Source: Cupriavidus pauculus (GTDB taxonomy: Bacteria; Pseudomonadota; Gammaproteobacteria; Burkholderiales; Burkholderiaceae). Taken from it: a stretch of DNA of 64,000 nt. This document shows, in pieces, positions 26,954-35,702 of this stretch (position 1 is its first letter; each line of letters opens with the position of its first letter). The stretch lies in contig NZ_CP044067.1 of assembly GCF_008693385.1 (NCBI RefSeq), forward strand, positions 2,833,501-2,897,500, given 5' to 3'. Position numbers and translations under genes: made by a program. A model generated the notes under the pieces. It made no database searches. It saw nothing but the letters and a program-made list of their open reading frames with translations, and had not been told where the DNA came from.

Positions 26954-28113
26954 TCAAGGCAACGGATCGCGCCGGCGTGGCGATTCTCGGCACGGGACTG
27001 GCGGGCCTCGGCCACGCGGGAGGCCGCACCGAGCAGGAAATCATCGCCGAGGCAGCCCGGACGGCCGTGACCGCGAGCGGGCTGCGCATGGCCGATATCG
27101 ACGGGCTCGTGACGTCGAGCCTCACGTCGCCGTGGTGGGTCATGCGCATGGCCGAGTACCTCGGCATTCGCCCGCGCTTCTCCGACAGCACGATGTTTGG
27201 CGGGTCGTCCTTTATCGCGGATATCCGCATCGCGGCAATGGCGATCGAAGCGGGCGAGTGCGACAACGTGCTGATCTGCTACGGCAGCAATCCGCGCAGC
27301 ATTCCGAGCAGTTCGCGCATCAACGCCATGCGCGCGGAACTCGACCCCCAGCCCTACGAGCATCCTTACAAGCCGTTCAACCCGGTCACGAGCTATGCGC
27401 TGGCCGCCGCGCGGCATATGCACGAGTACGGCACCACGCGCAGGCAACTGGCGGAGGTGGCAGTGGCGGCGCGCCAGTGGGCGCAGCGCAATCCCGATGC
27501 GTTCGCGCGCGACCCGCTGACCGTTGACGACGTCATCGGCGCGAAGATGATCTCCGATCCGCTGACGGTGCGCGATTGCTGCCTGGTTACCGACGGCGCG
27601 GGCGCATTCGTCGTGGCGCGCGCGGACCGCGCCAGGGCGCTGCACGCGAAGCCGGTCTACGTGCTCGGCGTCGGACATGCGCACTGGCACCGGCAGATTT
27701 CGTGCATGGAGGACCTGACGCGTACGCCGGCCATCGACTCCGGGGCAAAGGCGTTTGCGCAGGCGGGGCTCACGCCGAAGGACATCGACGTGGTCGAGCT
27801 GTACGACGCGTTCACGATCAACCCGATCCTGTTTCTGGAAGACCTCGGCTTCTGCGCAAAGGGCGAGGGCGGTGCGTTCGTCTCTGGCGGCCGCATCGCC
27901 CCTGGTGGCGACTTTCCCATGAACACGAACGGCGGCGGCCTGTCGTGTGTGCACCCGGGGATGTACAGCATCTTTCTGGTAATCGAGGCCGTCACGCAGC
28001 TCCGTCGCGAGGCGGGAGACCGGCAGGTGGCCGATGTGGAAACCGCGCTCGTGCACGGCAATGGCGGCGTGCTGTCCAGCCAGGCCACCGCTATACTTTC
28101 GGCGCATCGATAG
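26950..28113 (+). CDS. thiolase-like (SCP2-type) protein, probable DUF35 partner
   Basis: A 387-residue thiolase-fold protein. The fold is clear from VAILGTGLAG at the start, ELYDAFTINPILFLEDLGFCAKGEGG in the middle and the late GGGLSCVHPG and HGNGGVLSSQ. Where true thiolases have the nucleophile in a C-S-x-G motif, this one reads STMFGGSSF (about residue 77), without cysteine. Known cysteine-less relatives paired with DUF35 (the Ltp2 type) cleave carbon-carbon bonds by retro-aldol chemistry, so this may be an aldolase rather than an acyltransferase. That is inference. Confidence 0.85.
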   Translation: MIKATDRAGVAILGTGLAGLGHAGGRTEQEIIAEAARTAVTASGLRMADIDGLVTSSLTSPWWVMRMAEYLGIRPRFSDSTMFGGSSFIADIRIAAMAIEAGECDNVLICYGSNPRSIPSSSRINAMRAELDPQPYEHPYKPFNPVTSYALAAARHMHEYGTTRRQLAEVAVAARQWAQRNPDAFARDPLTVDDVIGAKMISDPLTVRDCCLVTDGAGAFVVARADRARALHAKPVYVLGVGHAHWHRQISCMEDLTRTPAIDSGAKAFAQAGLTPKDIDVVELYDAFTINPILFLEDLGFCAKGEGGAFVSGGRIAPGGDFPMNTNGGGLSCVHPGMYSIFLVIEAVTQLRREAGDRQVADVETALVHGNGGVLSSQATAILSAHR

Positions 28114-28125
28114 GGGCCTGTGGCG

Positions 28126-28791
28126 ATGATCGACAAGTTCTTCGAGTCCGCCATGGCCGCGGTGGCCGACATCCACGATGGCGCGACCGTGCTGGTCAGC
28201 GGATTTGGCACTTCCGGGCAGCCGATCGAGCTGCTCGAGGCACTGGCCGAGCAGGGCGCCCGCGATCTGACCATCGTCTGCAACAACGGCGGTACGGGCG
28301 AGACGGGGCTGGCCAGGCTGATCCGGCTCGGGCGCGTGCGGCGCCTGCTGGCCTCGTATCCGCGCGGTGCGGAAGCCATGGCGTTCGAAGATGCCTATGC
28401 CGCTGGCCAGATCGAGTTCGAGTGCGTGCCGCAGGGCACGCTGGCGGAGCGCCTGCGCGCGGCCGGCGCCGGCCTGGGCGGATTTCTGACGCCCACGGCC
28501 TACGGCACCGCGCTCGCCGAAGGCAAGGAGACCCGTGTCATCGATGGCGTCGGCTACGTGTTCGAGCGGCCGCTGCACGGCGACTTCGCACTGGTCAAGG
28601 CGGACCGTGCCGATCGATGGGGCAACCTCACCTACCGGAAAGCCGGCCGCAACTTCGGACCGCCGATGTGCACGGCGGCACGGACCGCCATCGTGCAGGT
28701 GCGCGAGCGCGTGCCGCTGGGCACGATCGACCCCGAGCATGTCGTGACGCCCGGCATTTTCGTCAAGCGCGTGGTGCGCATCGATGCCTGA
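28126..28791 (+). CDS. 3-oxoacid CoA-transferase, A subunit
   Basis: A 221-residue family I CoA-transferase alpha chain. The glycine loop VLVSGFGTSGQP (about 20-31) and CNNGGTGETG are the CoA-binding segments seen in PcaI/ScoA/AtoD. The catalytic glutamate of this family is on the B subunit, which is not encoded next to it or anywhere in the window. The start may be ATG 28126 or GTG 28120. The subunit must either use a B subunit from elsewhere or be non-functional alone. Confidence 0.85.
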   Translation: MIDKFFESAMAAVADIHDGATVLVSGFGTSGQPIELLEALAEQGARDLTIVCNNGGTGETGLARLIRLGRVRRLLASYPRGAEAMAFEDAYAAGQIEFECVPQGTLAERLRAAGAGLGGFLTPTAYGTALAEGKETRVIDGVGYVFERPLHGDFALVKADRADRWGNLTYRKAGRNFGPPMCTAARTAIVQVRERVPLGTIDPEHVVTPGIFVKRVVRIDA

Positions 28792-28810
28792 ACCACGTAT
28801 CCGCTGAATC

Positions 28811-28838
28811 CCATCCCGTCTTCCATCCCGTCTTCCAT
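28811..28838. repeat. 12-bp tandem direct repeat
   Basis: CCATCCCGTCTT occurs twice back to back and is followed by CCAT, just before the start of the FadB-like gene. Probably a small slippage duplication in the spacer; it leaves no reading frame change because it is non-coding. Confidence 0.7.
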
Positions 28839-28844
28839 CGCGAC

Positions 28845-30986
28845 ATGTCCCACGCATCCGGCTCCATTCGTCTCTCACCTACGGTCACGCTCGAGCGGCA
28901 AGGCGATATCGCCGTCCTCTGGCTCGACAATCCGCCCGTCAATGGGCTTGGCGATACGACGCGCGCCGGCATTCACGCGGGCCTGACGCAGGCATTCGAG
29001 GACGCCGCCATCGCCGGGATCGTGATCGCCGGGGCGGGCAAGGTGTTCTGCGGTGGCGCGGACATCCGGCAGTTCAATACGCCGGCCGCCGCCGCGTGGC
29101 CGCAGTCGAAGGATATCCAGGCGCTGCTCGCCACGTCGCGCAAACCGGTGGCCGCGGCCATTCACGGCGTGGCGCTGGGCGGCGGGCTGGAGCTCGCGCT
29201 GGGTTGCCACTTTCGCGTGGTCGCGGCCGGCGCGCGCCTGGGGCTGCCGGAGGTGAACATCGGGCTCGTGCCCGGCGGTGGCGGAACCCAGCGGTTGCCG
29301 CGTCTCGTCGGTGTGGAGCGTGCGCTGGACATGATCCAGACCGGCACACCGGTGACGGGCGCGATAGCCGTGCAGATCGGCCTGGCGGATGCGGTCGTCG
29401 AGGGCGAAGCAGATGTGCCGGACGCAGGCCGCGTCGTGGCGTTGGCGGCGGACGTGTGCCGTCGTGCCGCGGCAGATGCCGGCGCGTTCCCGGTGGCCGC
29501 GCGGCGCGAGGTTGCGGCATGCCCGATCGACTTCGACGCCCGTCTGGCGGCCATCGGCCGCAAGGCGCGCAATGCCGTCGCGCAACGCGCTTGCGTGCAA
29601 TGCGTGCAGGCCGCGACGCGTCTGCCGTTCGACGAGGGCGTTGCCTTCGAGCGCGCGCGCTTCGACGAACTGGTCGCGGGACCGGAGTCGAAAGCGCTGC
29701 GCCACAGCTTCTTTGCCGAACGCGAAGCGCCGAAGTTCGCCGAAGGCAAGGGCGTACCGCTGCGCCCGCTCGACCGCGTGGCCGTGCTGGGCGCCGGCAC
29801 CATGGGCGTTGGCATCACCATGGCGTTCGTGAATGCGGGCATCCCGGTCACGCTCGTGGAACGCGAGCAGGCGGCACTGGACAGGGGCCTTGCGCTTATC
29901 CGCCGCAATTACGACGTCACCGCCTCCAAGGGCAAGCTCACCTCGGCGCGGATCGCGGAACGCATCGCGCGGATTGCGCCGACGCTCGCGTTCGACGCGA
30001 TGGCGGACGCGGACCTGATCGTGGAAGCGGTGTTCGAGGACATGGCCGTGAAGCAGGACATATTCCGGCGGCTCGATGCGGTGTGCAAGCCTTCGGCGAT
30101 TCTTGCCACCAACACCTCGCGCCTCGACGTCGACGTCATCGCGGCATCCACGCGGCGCCCCGCCGACGTGATCGGCCTGCATTTCTTCAGTCCGGCAAAC
30201 GTCATGACGCTGCTGGAGGTGGTGCGCGGCAGGGCAACGGGCGTCGACGTCATTGCCACCTGCATGGACATGGCGCGGCGCATCGGCAAGGTTCCGGTGC
30301 TCGTGGGGGTTTGCGAAGGGTTCGTCGGCAACCGCATGCTGACGCCGTACTGGCGCGAGGCGGGCTTTCTGCTGGAAGAGGGCGCGTCGCCCGAGCAGGT
30401 GGATCGCGCGCTGACGGGGTTTGGCATGGCGATGGGCCCCCTCGCGATGGCCGATCTCGCGGGCATGGACATCAACTGGGCCACGCGCAAGCGTCTGGCG
30501 CCCACACGGCCCGCGCACCTGCGTTACTCGAAGGTTGCCGATCGCATCTGCGAGCTGGGCCGCTTCGGCCAGAAGACCCAGGGTGGCTACTACCGCTACG
30601 AACCGGGCAGCCGCACACCGATTCCCGATCCGCTGGTCGATGCATTGATCGCCGATTGTGCGCGGGAAGCCGGCATCGCGCGCCGGGCGATCTCGGACGA
30701 AGAGATCGTCGAGCGCAGCATGCTCGCGCTGATCAACGAGGGCGCCATGATTCTCGACGAGGGGATTGCAAGGCGCGCGTCGGATATCGATGTCGTGTAT
30801 GTGCACGGCTATGGGTTTCCCGCATGGCGCGGCGGCCCGATGTTCCATGCGGAAACGCTCGGCCTCGCGCACGTACTGGACCGGATTTGCGCGCTGCATG
30901 CGCGGCACGGCGCGCACTGGGCGCCGGCGCCGCTGCTCGAGCGACTCGTCGCTAACGGTGCCCGGCGTTTCGACGGCGAGCGCTGA
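28845..30986 (+). CDS. bifunctional enoyl-CoA hydratase / 3-hydroxyacyl-CoA dehydrogenase
   Basis: A 713-residue FadB/peroxisomal-MFE1-like fusion for two steps of beta-oxidation. Residues about 15-200 are the crotonase domain, with FCGGADIRQF, HGVALGGGLELAL and LPEVNIGLVPGGGGTQRLP carrying the catalytic glutamate. From about 311 the NAD-binding domain shows VAVLGAGTMGVGITMAF, then HFFSPANVMTLLEVV with the catalytic histidine and EGFVGNRML. Two C-terminal helical repeats follow (GPLAMADLAGMD and GYGFPAWRGGPM). It is full length. The neighbours suggest oxidation of an unusual acyl-CoA. Confidence 0.94.
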   Translation: MSHASGSIRLSPTVTLERQGDIAVLWLDNPPVNGLGDTTRAGIHAGLTQAFEDAAIAGIVIAGAGKVFCGGADIRQFNTPAAAAWPQSKDIQALLATSRKPVAAAIHGVALGGGLELALGCHFRVVAAGARLGLPEVNIGLVPGGGGTQRLPRLVGVERALDMIQTGTPVTGAIAVQIGLADAVVEGEADVPDAGRVVALAADVCRRAAADAGAFPVAARREVAACPIDFDARLAAIGRKARNAVAQRACVQCVQAATRLPFDEGVAFERARFDELVAGPESKALRHSFFAEREAPKFAEGKGVPLRPLDRVAVLGAGTMGVGITMAFVNAGIPVTLVEREQAALDRGLALIRRNYDVTASKGKLTSARIAERIARIAPTLAFDAMADADLIVEAVFEDMAVKQDIFRRLDAVCKPSAILATNTSRLDVDVIAASTRRPADVIGLHFFSPANVMTLLEVVRGRATGVDVIATCMDMARRIGKVPVLVGVCEGFVGNRMLTPYWREAGFLLEEGASPEQVDRALTGFGMAMGPLAMADLAGMDINWATRKRLAPTRPAHLRYSKVADRICELGRFGQKTQGGYYRYEPGSRTPIPDPLVDALIADCAREAGIARRAISDEEIVERSMLALINEGAMILDEGIARRASDIDVVYVHGYGFPAWRGGPMFHAETLGLAHVLDRICALHARHGAHWAPAPLLERLVANGARRFDGER

Positions 30987-31085
30987 TCAAGCTGCCGCGA
31001 ACGCAGCGTTGAAAACTTTCGAATCGATTTTTGGCGGTGGCGTCCCTACACTCGGCGCCACGTAATACGAGAAGACGGAGCAGTG

Positions 31086-32243
31086 ATGTTGCATCGGGCA
31101 TTGGAAGGCGTTCGGGTACTGGATCTATCGCGCATTCTGGCGGGGCCATGGTGCACGCAGAATCTCGCGGACCTGGGCGCCGACGTCGTAAAGGTGGAAC
31201 ATCCGCAGCGCGGCGACGACACGCGCGGCTGGGGGCCGCCGTATCAGATTGCGGAAGACGGCAGCGAACAGCGCATGTCGGCCTACTTCATCAGCTGCAA
31301 TCGCGGCAAGCGTTCCGTCGGCATCGACTACAGCGTGCCGGAGGGCGCGGCGCGGCTGCTCGAACTCGCGCGCGATGCCGACGTGCTGGTCGAGAACTAC
31401 AAGGTGGGCACGCTCAAGCGCTACGGCCTGGACTATGCATCGCTCAAGGCCGTCAACCCGCGGCTGATCTATCTGTCGATCACGGGCTTCGGCCAGGACG
31501 GCCCGATGGCCGACAAGCCCGGCTACGACTACGTGTTTCAGGGCATGGGCGGGTTGATGAGCTATACAGGCCAGCCCGACGGTAGCCCGGGCGCGGGGCC
31601 GCTGCGCACGGGCGTGGCCGTGGTGGACGTGAGTACGGGCATGTATGCGACCTCGGCCGTGCTGGCCGCGCTGTACCAGCGCCAGCAAACGGGCGAGGGA
31701 CAGCACCTCGATATCGCATTGCTGGACGTCGCCGTCGCGCTCAATGCCAATCAGGGCGCCAACTACCTGATCTCCGGCGACAACCCGCAACGCAGCGGCA
31801 ACGCGCATCCGAACTGTGCGCCGTACGAGGTATTCCGCTGCGCCGATGGCTATCTGATCCTCGCCATCGGCAACGACGCGCAGTTCGCGCGGTTCTGCGA
31901 AGTCGCGGGCCGCGGCGATCTGGCGGCGGACCCGCGCTATATCACCAACTCGGACCGCATCGGAAACATCGCGTCGCTCCGGGCCGCCCTGACGGACGTG
32001 TTTCCCACCCGCGCGCGCGAGGACTGGACCCGCGCATTCGACGCCGCTGGCGTGCCATGGGGGCCGATCAACACGATGGAAGAGGTATTCGCGCATCCGC
32101 AAGTCCGGCACCGCCGGATGCAGCAGACCGCGGAGCACCCGGTCATGGGCACGATTTCCATGGTCCGCAACCCCATGTTGCCGGCCAATCCCCAGCCCTT
32201 GCAGCCGCCGCCGCTGCTCGGCGAACACACGGGTGGGGTATAG
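31086..32243 (+). CDS. CaiB/BaiF family III CoA-transferase
   Basis: A 385-residue CoA-transferase with LEGVRVLDLSRILAGPWCTQNLADLGADVVKVE at the N-terminus and probable nucleophile Asp181 in GVAVVDVSTG. ATG 31086 follows a GGAG motif; the GTG one codon earlier is less likely. It stands 99 bp after the FadB-like gene and 71 bp before a Bug gene, so it probably activates the acid delivered by that receptor. It also complements the orphan CoA-transferase A subunit upstream. Confidence 0.92.
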   Translation: MLHRALEGVRVLDLSRILAGPWCTQNLADLGADVVKVEHPQRGDDTRGWGPPYQIAEDGSEQRMSAYFISCNRGKRSVGIDYSVPEGAARLLELARDADVLVENYKVGTLKRYGLDYASLKAVNPRLIYLSITGFGQDGPMADKPGYDYVFQGMGGLMSYTGQPDGSPGAGPLRTGVAVVDVSTGMYATSAVLAALYQRQQTGEGQHLDIALLDVAVALNANQGANYLISGDNPQRSGNAHPNCAPYEVFRCADGYLILAIGNDAQFARFCEVAGRGDLAADPRYITNSDRIGNIASLRAALTDVFPTRAREDWTRAFDAAGVPWGPINTMEEVFAHPQVRHRRMQQTAEHPVMGTISMVRNPMLPANPQPLQPPPLLGEHTGGV

Positions 32244-32314
32244 GCAGCGGCGTGACCGCTTATTTCACAACTGCGGACAACGGCAGACAACAACAGCATC
32301 GTACGGAGACAACA

Positions 32315-33292
32315 ATGAAGTTGCAGCATTCCCTCGTCACCCTGGCAGCGCTCGCCGGCATGAGCCCGTTCGGCGCGGTGCAGGCGTCCGCGTGGCCGGA
32401 CAAGCCCATCAAGCTGATCGTCCCCTACGCGGCCGGTGGCACCACGGACATCATCGCGCGCGTCGTCGGTACGCGACTGGGCGCGGTGCTCAAGCAGCCC
32501 GTCGTCGTGGAGAACCGGCCGGGCGCGGGTGGCGCCGTCGGCAGCGCATTCGCGGCCAAGCAGCCCGCGGACGGCTACACACTGGTCATGGAGGTCGAAA
32601 GCTCGCACGCGGTCAACCCCAACGTCTACCAGAAGACCGCGTACGACCCCGTGAAGGATTTCGATCCCATCAGCAACCTGGCCGACGTACCGAACGTGCT
32701 CGTCGTGAATCCCGCGTTCCCGGCACAGGACCTGGCGGCATTCATCAAGCTGCTGAAAGCGCAGCCGGGCAAGTACTCGTTCGGCTCGTCCGGCAACGGC
32801 GGCCTGAGCCATATGAATGGCGAGCTGTTCATGAACGTCACGGGCACGCGCATGCTGCACGTGCCGTACAAGGGGCTGGGGCCCGCGCTCAACGATGCCA
32901 TGGCCGGGCAGATCCAGGTCGTGTTCGACAACATTCCGTCGTTGTCGGGGCTGATCGAAGGCGGCAAGCTGCGTCCGCTGGCGGTGGCCGCGCCCAGGCG
33001 CCTGAAGATGCTGCCGAACGTGCCGACCTACGCGGAGGCCGGCCTGCCGGCCATGAACAATCCGTCGTGGTTCGGGCTCGGCGCGCCGGCAGGCACCCCC
33101 GCGCCGATCCTCGACAAGATCAACGCGGCCGTGAAGCAGGTGCTCGCGGAGCCGGAGGTCGTCGCGGCCATCGAGAAGCAGGGCGCCATTCCGGCATGGA
33201 CGACGCGTCAGGCGTTCGCGGATCTCATCCGCACGCAAAATCAGCATTGGAAGAAGGTTGTCGAAGACATCCGCTTCGAGAAGCTGCAGTAA
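32315..33292 (+). CDS. Bug/TctC-family periplasmic solute receptor
   Basis: A 325-residue receptor. Signal peptide about residues 1-25 (ending VQASA), then WPDKPIKLIVPYAAGGTTDIIAR, VVVENRPGAGG, PADGYTL and HVPYKGLGP. CGGAGAC precedes the start. It lies between the CaiB and crotonase genes, a receptor/CoA-transferase/crotonase set seen three times in this window with different orders. Confidence 0.92.
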   Translation: MKLQHSLVTLAALAGMSPFGAVQASAWPDKPIKLIVPYAAGGTTDIIARVVGTRLGAVLKQPVVVENRPGAGGAVGSAFAAKQPADGYTLVMEVESSHAVNPNVYQKTAYDPVKDFDPISNLADVPNVLVVNPAFPAQDLAAFIKLLKAQPGKYSFGSSGNGGLSHMNGELFMNVTGTRMLHVPYKGLGPALNDAMAGQIQVVFDNIPSLSGLIEGGKLRPLAVAAPRRLKMLPNVPTYAEAGLPAMNNPSWFGLGAPAGTPAPILDKINAAVKQVLAEPEVVAAIEKQGAIPAWTTRQAFADLIRTQNQHWKKVVEDIRFEKLQ

Positions 33293-33304
33293 GGAGAACG
33301 ATCG

Positions 33305-34081
33305 ATGAGCGAAAACCTTTCCCACCACCACGCTGCGGTCGACATCGATGCGCGTGGCATCGCGACGATCACCATCCGGCAGGCCAAATCGCTGAATATC
33401 CTTGGCACGCCCGTCATCGCGGACCTTACCCATGCCGTGCAGGCGCTGGCCGAGCGCAAGGAGGTGCGCGTGCTGGTCGTGCGCGGCACCGGCGACAAGG
33501 GCTTTATTGGCGGGGCCGATATCAACGAGATGGCCGTACTGCAGCGCGACACGGCCGAAGCGTTTATCAGCGGCCTGCGCGACCTCTGCGATGCGCTGCG
33601 GCATTTCCCGGTCCCGGTCATCGCGCGCATGCCAGGCTGGTGCCTGGGTGGCGGGCTCGAACTGGCCCTTGCCTGCGATCTCCGCATTGCCGCGGACGAC
33701 GCGAAGCTCGGCATGCCCGAGGTCAAGGTGGGAATTCCCTCTGTGATCCATGCCGCGCTGATGCCCCGCCTCATCGGCAATGCGCGCACGGCGTGGTATC
33801 TGCTGACGGGCGAGATCGCCGATGCCGCCGAGTCCCTCGCGGCCGGACTGGTCAGCCGCGTCGTGCCGTTGGCGGAACTGGATGCGGAGGTTGCGCGCGT
33901 GGCCGATCTGCTGGCCGGCTTCGGCCCGCAGGTGGTGCGGCAACAGAAGCGGCTGCTGCGCGAATGGGAAGAGGCGCCGCTCGACGATGCGATCGAGAAC
34001 AGCGTCGCCGAGTTCGGCCGCGCGTTCGAGACCGGCGAACCTCAGCAACACATGGCGAGCTTTATCAACCGGAAGCGGTAG
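33305..34081 (+). CDS. enoyl-CoA hydratase/isomerase-family protein
   Basis: A 258-residue crotonase-fold protein 12 bp after the Bug gene. It has the oxyanion segments FIGGADINEM (about 65) and GWCLGGGLELALACDLR, and keeps the first catalytic glutamate in LGMPEVKVGIPS, while the place of the second reads SVIHAAL. Its end overlaps the converging LysR gene by 17 bp. It is the last gene of the plus-strand run. Confidence 0.9.
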   Translation: MSENLSHHHAAVDIDARGIATITIRQAKSLNILGTPVIADLTHAVQALAERKEVRVLVVRGTGDKGFIGGADINEMAVLQRDTAEAFISGLRDLCDALRHFPVPVIARMPGWCLGGGLELALACDLRIAADDAKLGMPEVKVGIPSVIHAALMPRLIGNARTAWYLLTGEIADAAESLAAGLVSRVVPLAELDAEVARVADLLAGFGPQVVRQQKRLLREWEEAPLDDAIENSVAEFGRAFETGEPQQHMASFINRKR

Positions 34082-35006
34082 ACGACGGTTCGCGCGTGAT
34101 GGCCACGCGCGGATCGCTCAGCAGAAACTGCACGAATGCCGCCGCGAATCCGGGCAGCTTGCCGTCGGCACGGGTCACGAGGTTCAACTCCCGAACGGCC
34201 CACGGTTCGTCGAGCGCCACCGCGACGACGCGGCCGGCCCGAATCGCGTCCGACGCCACGCTGCGCGGCACCAGCGCGATCCCTACGCCGGCTTCCGCGA
34301 GCGACAGCACCGCCTCGAACCCATGCGCGTGCAGCCTGACGTTCGGCTGCCTGCCGGCCCGCTGGGCCATATCCTTGAGAAACAGGAAGTTGCTGCTGTT
34401 GCGGCTCATGCAGACGAAGTCGAAGCCGAGCGCCGCGCCAAAGCGCACGCTCGACTCGCGCGCCAGCGGGTGGCCCGCCGGTACCGCAAGCACGAGTTCG
34501 TCCACCGCATAGCGTACGGCGCGTACCCCTGTGGCGCTGGCTTCGTCCGTGAGTTCGTTGGCAAGGATGCCGATATCGGCCTCGTGCGCGGTCACGGCCG
34601 CCACGATCGCCTGGCTCGCCCGCTCTTCGAGGTCGATATTGACCTCGGGGTGCGCCGCAAGAAAGCGGCTCACGCTCGGGATGATGAAGCCGTTGAGCGA
34701 GCTGCTGTTGGCCAGCAGGCGGATATGCCCCTTGAGTCCGCTGGCAAACTGGCCGACCTCCGCGTGCATGCGTTCGATGCCCTGCAGCAGTTCGCGCACA
34801 TGCGACAGCAGCATCTCGCCGGCCGGTGTCAGATCCATGCCGCGCGGGCTGCGTACGAACAGCGGAATGCCGAGCGCGTGCTCGAGGTTCTTCAGCCGAT
34901 AGCTGGCAGCCGATGCCGTGATATGGGCGGCATTCGCACCGCCCGCCAGGCTGTGGGCTTCGGCGATAGCCTGGAACAGACGCAGGTCCGTCAGTTCATA
35001 GCGCAT
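34065..35006 (-). CDS. LysR-family transcriptional regulator
   Basis: A 313-residue regulator. The winged helix spans about 5-62 (LRLFQAIAEAHSLAGGANAAHITASAASYRLKNLE) and the effector domain about 90-300. Its start shares a base with the stop of the TetR gene (TGATG), so the two are co-translated. It probably controls the acyl-CoA genes on one or both sides. Convergent with the crotonase gene at 33305. Confidence 0.92.
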   Translation of the reverse strand: MRYELTDLRLFQAIAEAHSLAGGANAAHITASAASYRLKNLEHALGIPLFVRSPRGMDLTPAGEMLLSHVRELLQGIERMHAEVGQFASGLKGHIRLLANSSSLNGFIIPSVSRFLAAHPEVNIDLEERASQAIVAAVTAHEADIGILANELTDEASATGVRAVRYAVDELVLAVPAGHPLARESSVRFGAALGFDFVCMSRNSSNFLFLKDMAQRAGRQPNVRLHAHGFEAVLSLAEAGVGIALVPRSVASDAIRAGRVVAVALDEPWAVRELNLVTRADGKLPGFAAAFVQFLLSDPRVAITREPSSTASG

Positions 35007-35638
35007 CAGCGGTTCAACCCATTGACCGCATACCGCGCGATCTCCGCCGCGATGGCTTCGCGGTCCTTCTTCGTCTCGGTCTTGCGCGGCTGGTACCAGC
35101 GCGAGGTCCAGTTCAATGCGCCAAGCAGCGCCTTGACGACGATCCGCACGTCCATCTCGCGAAACTCGCCGCTGGCGACGCCTTCTTCCAGCACCTGGAG
35201 ATAGAGGCGCTCGTTGCCGTCGCGCAGCGCGGTAATGCGCTTGATCTCCGCGCGTTCCTCTTCCGTGGTGCGGCCGCCCAGCTGGAGCTCCAGACCCTGC
35301 GCGGCAACGCGCAGGTAATCCAGATGCTCCATCATCAGCATGGCATGCGCGAAGGCCATCGCTTCGAGCCGCTGCCGCGCCGGCCCCGCCGATGCCGCGG
35401 CGGGTTCGATGGCGGCCCGCGTCAGCTCCATCGCCCGGCGCTGCACGGCGAAGAACAGGATGGTCTTGCTGCGGAAGTGGTAGTAGATGATCCCCTTGGT
35501 CGCGCCATAGCTGTCGCTGATATCGTCAAGCGACGTGGCGGCGAAACCCAGCTTCATGAAGATCGAGGCTGCCGCATCGAGGATGGCCAGCTGTTTCTCG
35601 TCGCCTTCCGGGGTCCCGATCTGACGTTTGCGTCCCAT
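35006..35638 (-). CDS. TetR-family transcriptional regulator
   Basis: A 210-residue repressor. The HTH (about 25-50) reads LGFAATSLDDISDSYGATKGIIYYHFRSK, a TetR signature, followed by a helical ligand domain typical of acyl-CoA-responsive regulators (TetR_C_33-like). It starts 64 bp after the Bug gene of the minus-strand CaiB operon and is coupled to the LysR gene. Together with the 17-bp inverted repeat at 39701, it may repress the divergent acyl-CoA operons; this link is a guess. Confidence 0.9.
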   Translation of the reverse strand: MGRKRQIGTPEGDEKQLAILDAAASIFMKLGFAATSLDDISDSYGATKGIIYYHFRSKTILFFAVQRRAMELTRAAIEPAAASAGPARQRLEAMAFAHAMLMMEHLDYLRVAAQGLELQLGGRTTEEERAEIKRITALRDGNERLYLQVLEEGVASGEFREMDVRIVVKALLGALNWTSRWYQPRKTETKKDREAIAAEIARYAVNGLNR

Positions 35639-35702
35639 GCCTTTGTTCTCTTGCTCTGTGCTTTGTGTGCTCTACGCGCCGGAGGGATGCAAAGATAGCA
35701 GA

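Noticed and set aside
26740..28878. 712-codon minus-strand frame
   Set aside because: Antisense to the thiolase-like and CoA-transferase A genes, with composition typical of shadow frames.
28875..30917. 680-codon minus-strand frame
   Set aside because: Antisense to the FadB-like gene; no motif and unusual Arg/His content.
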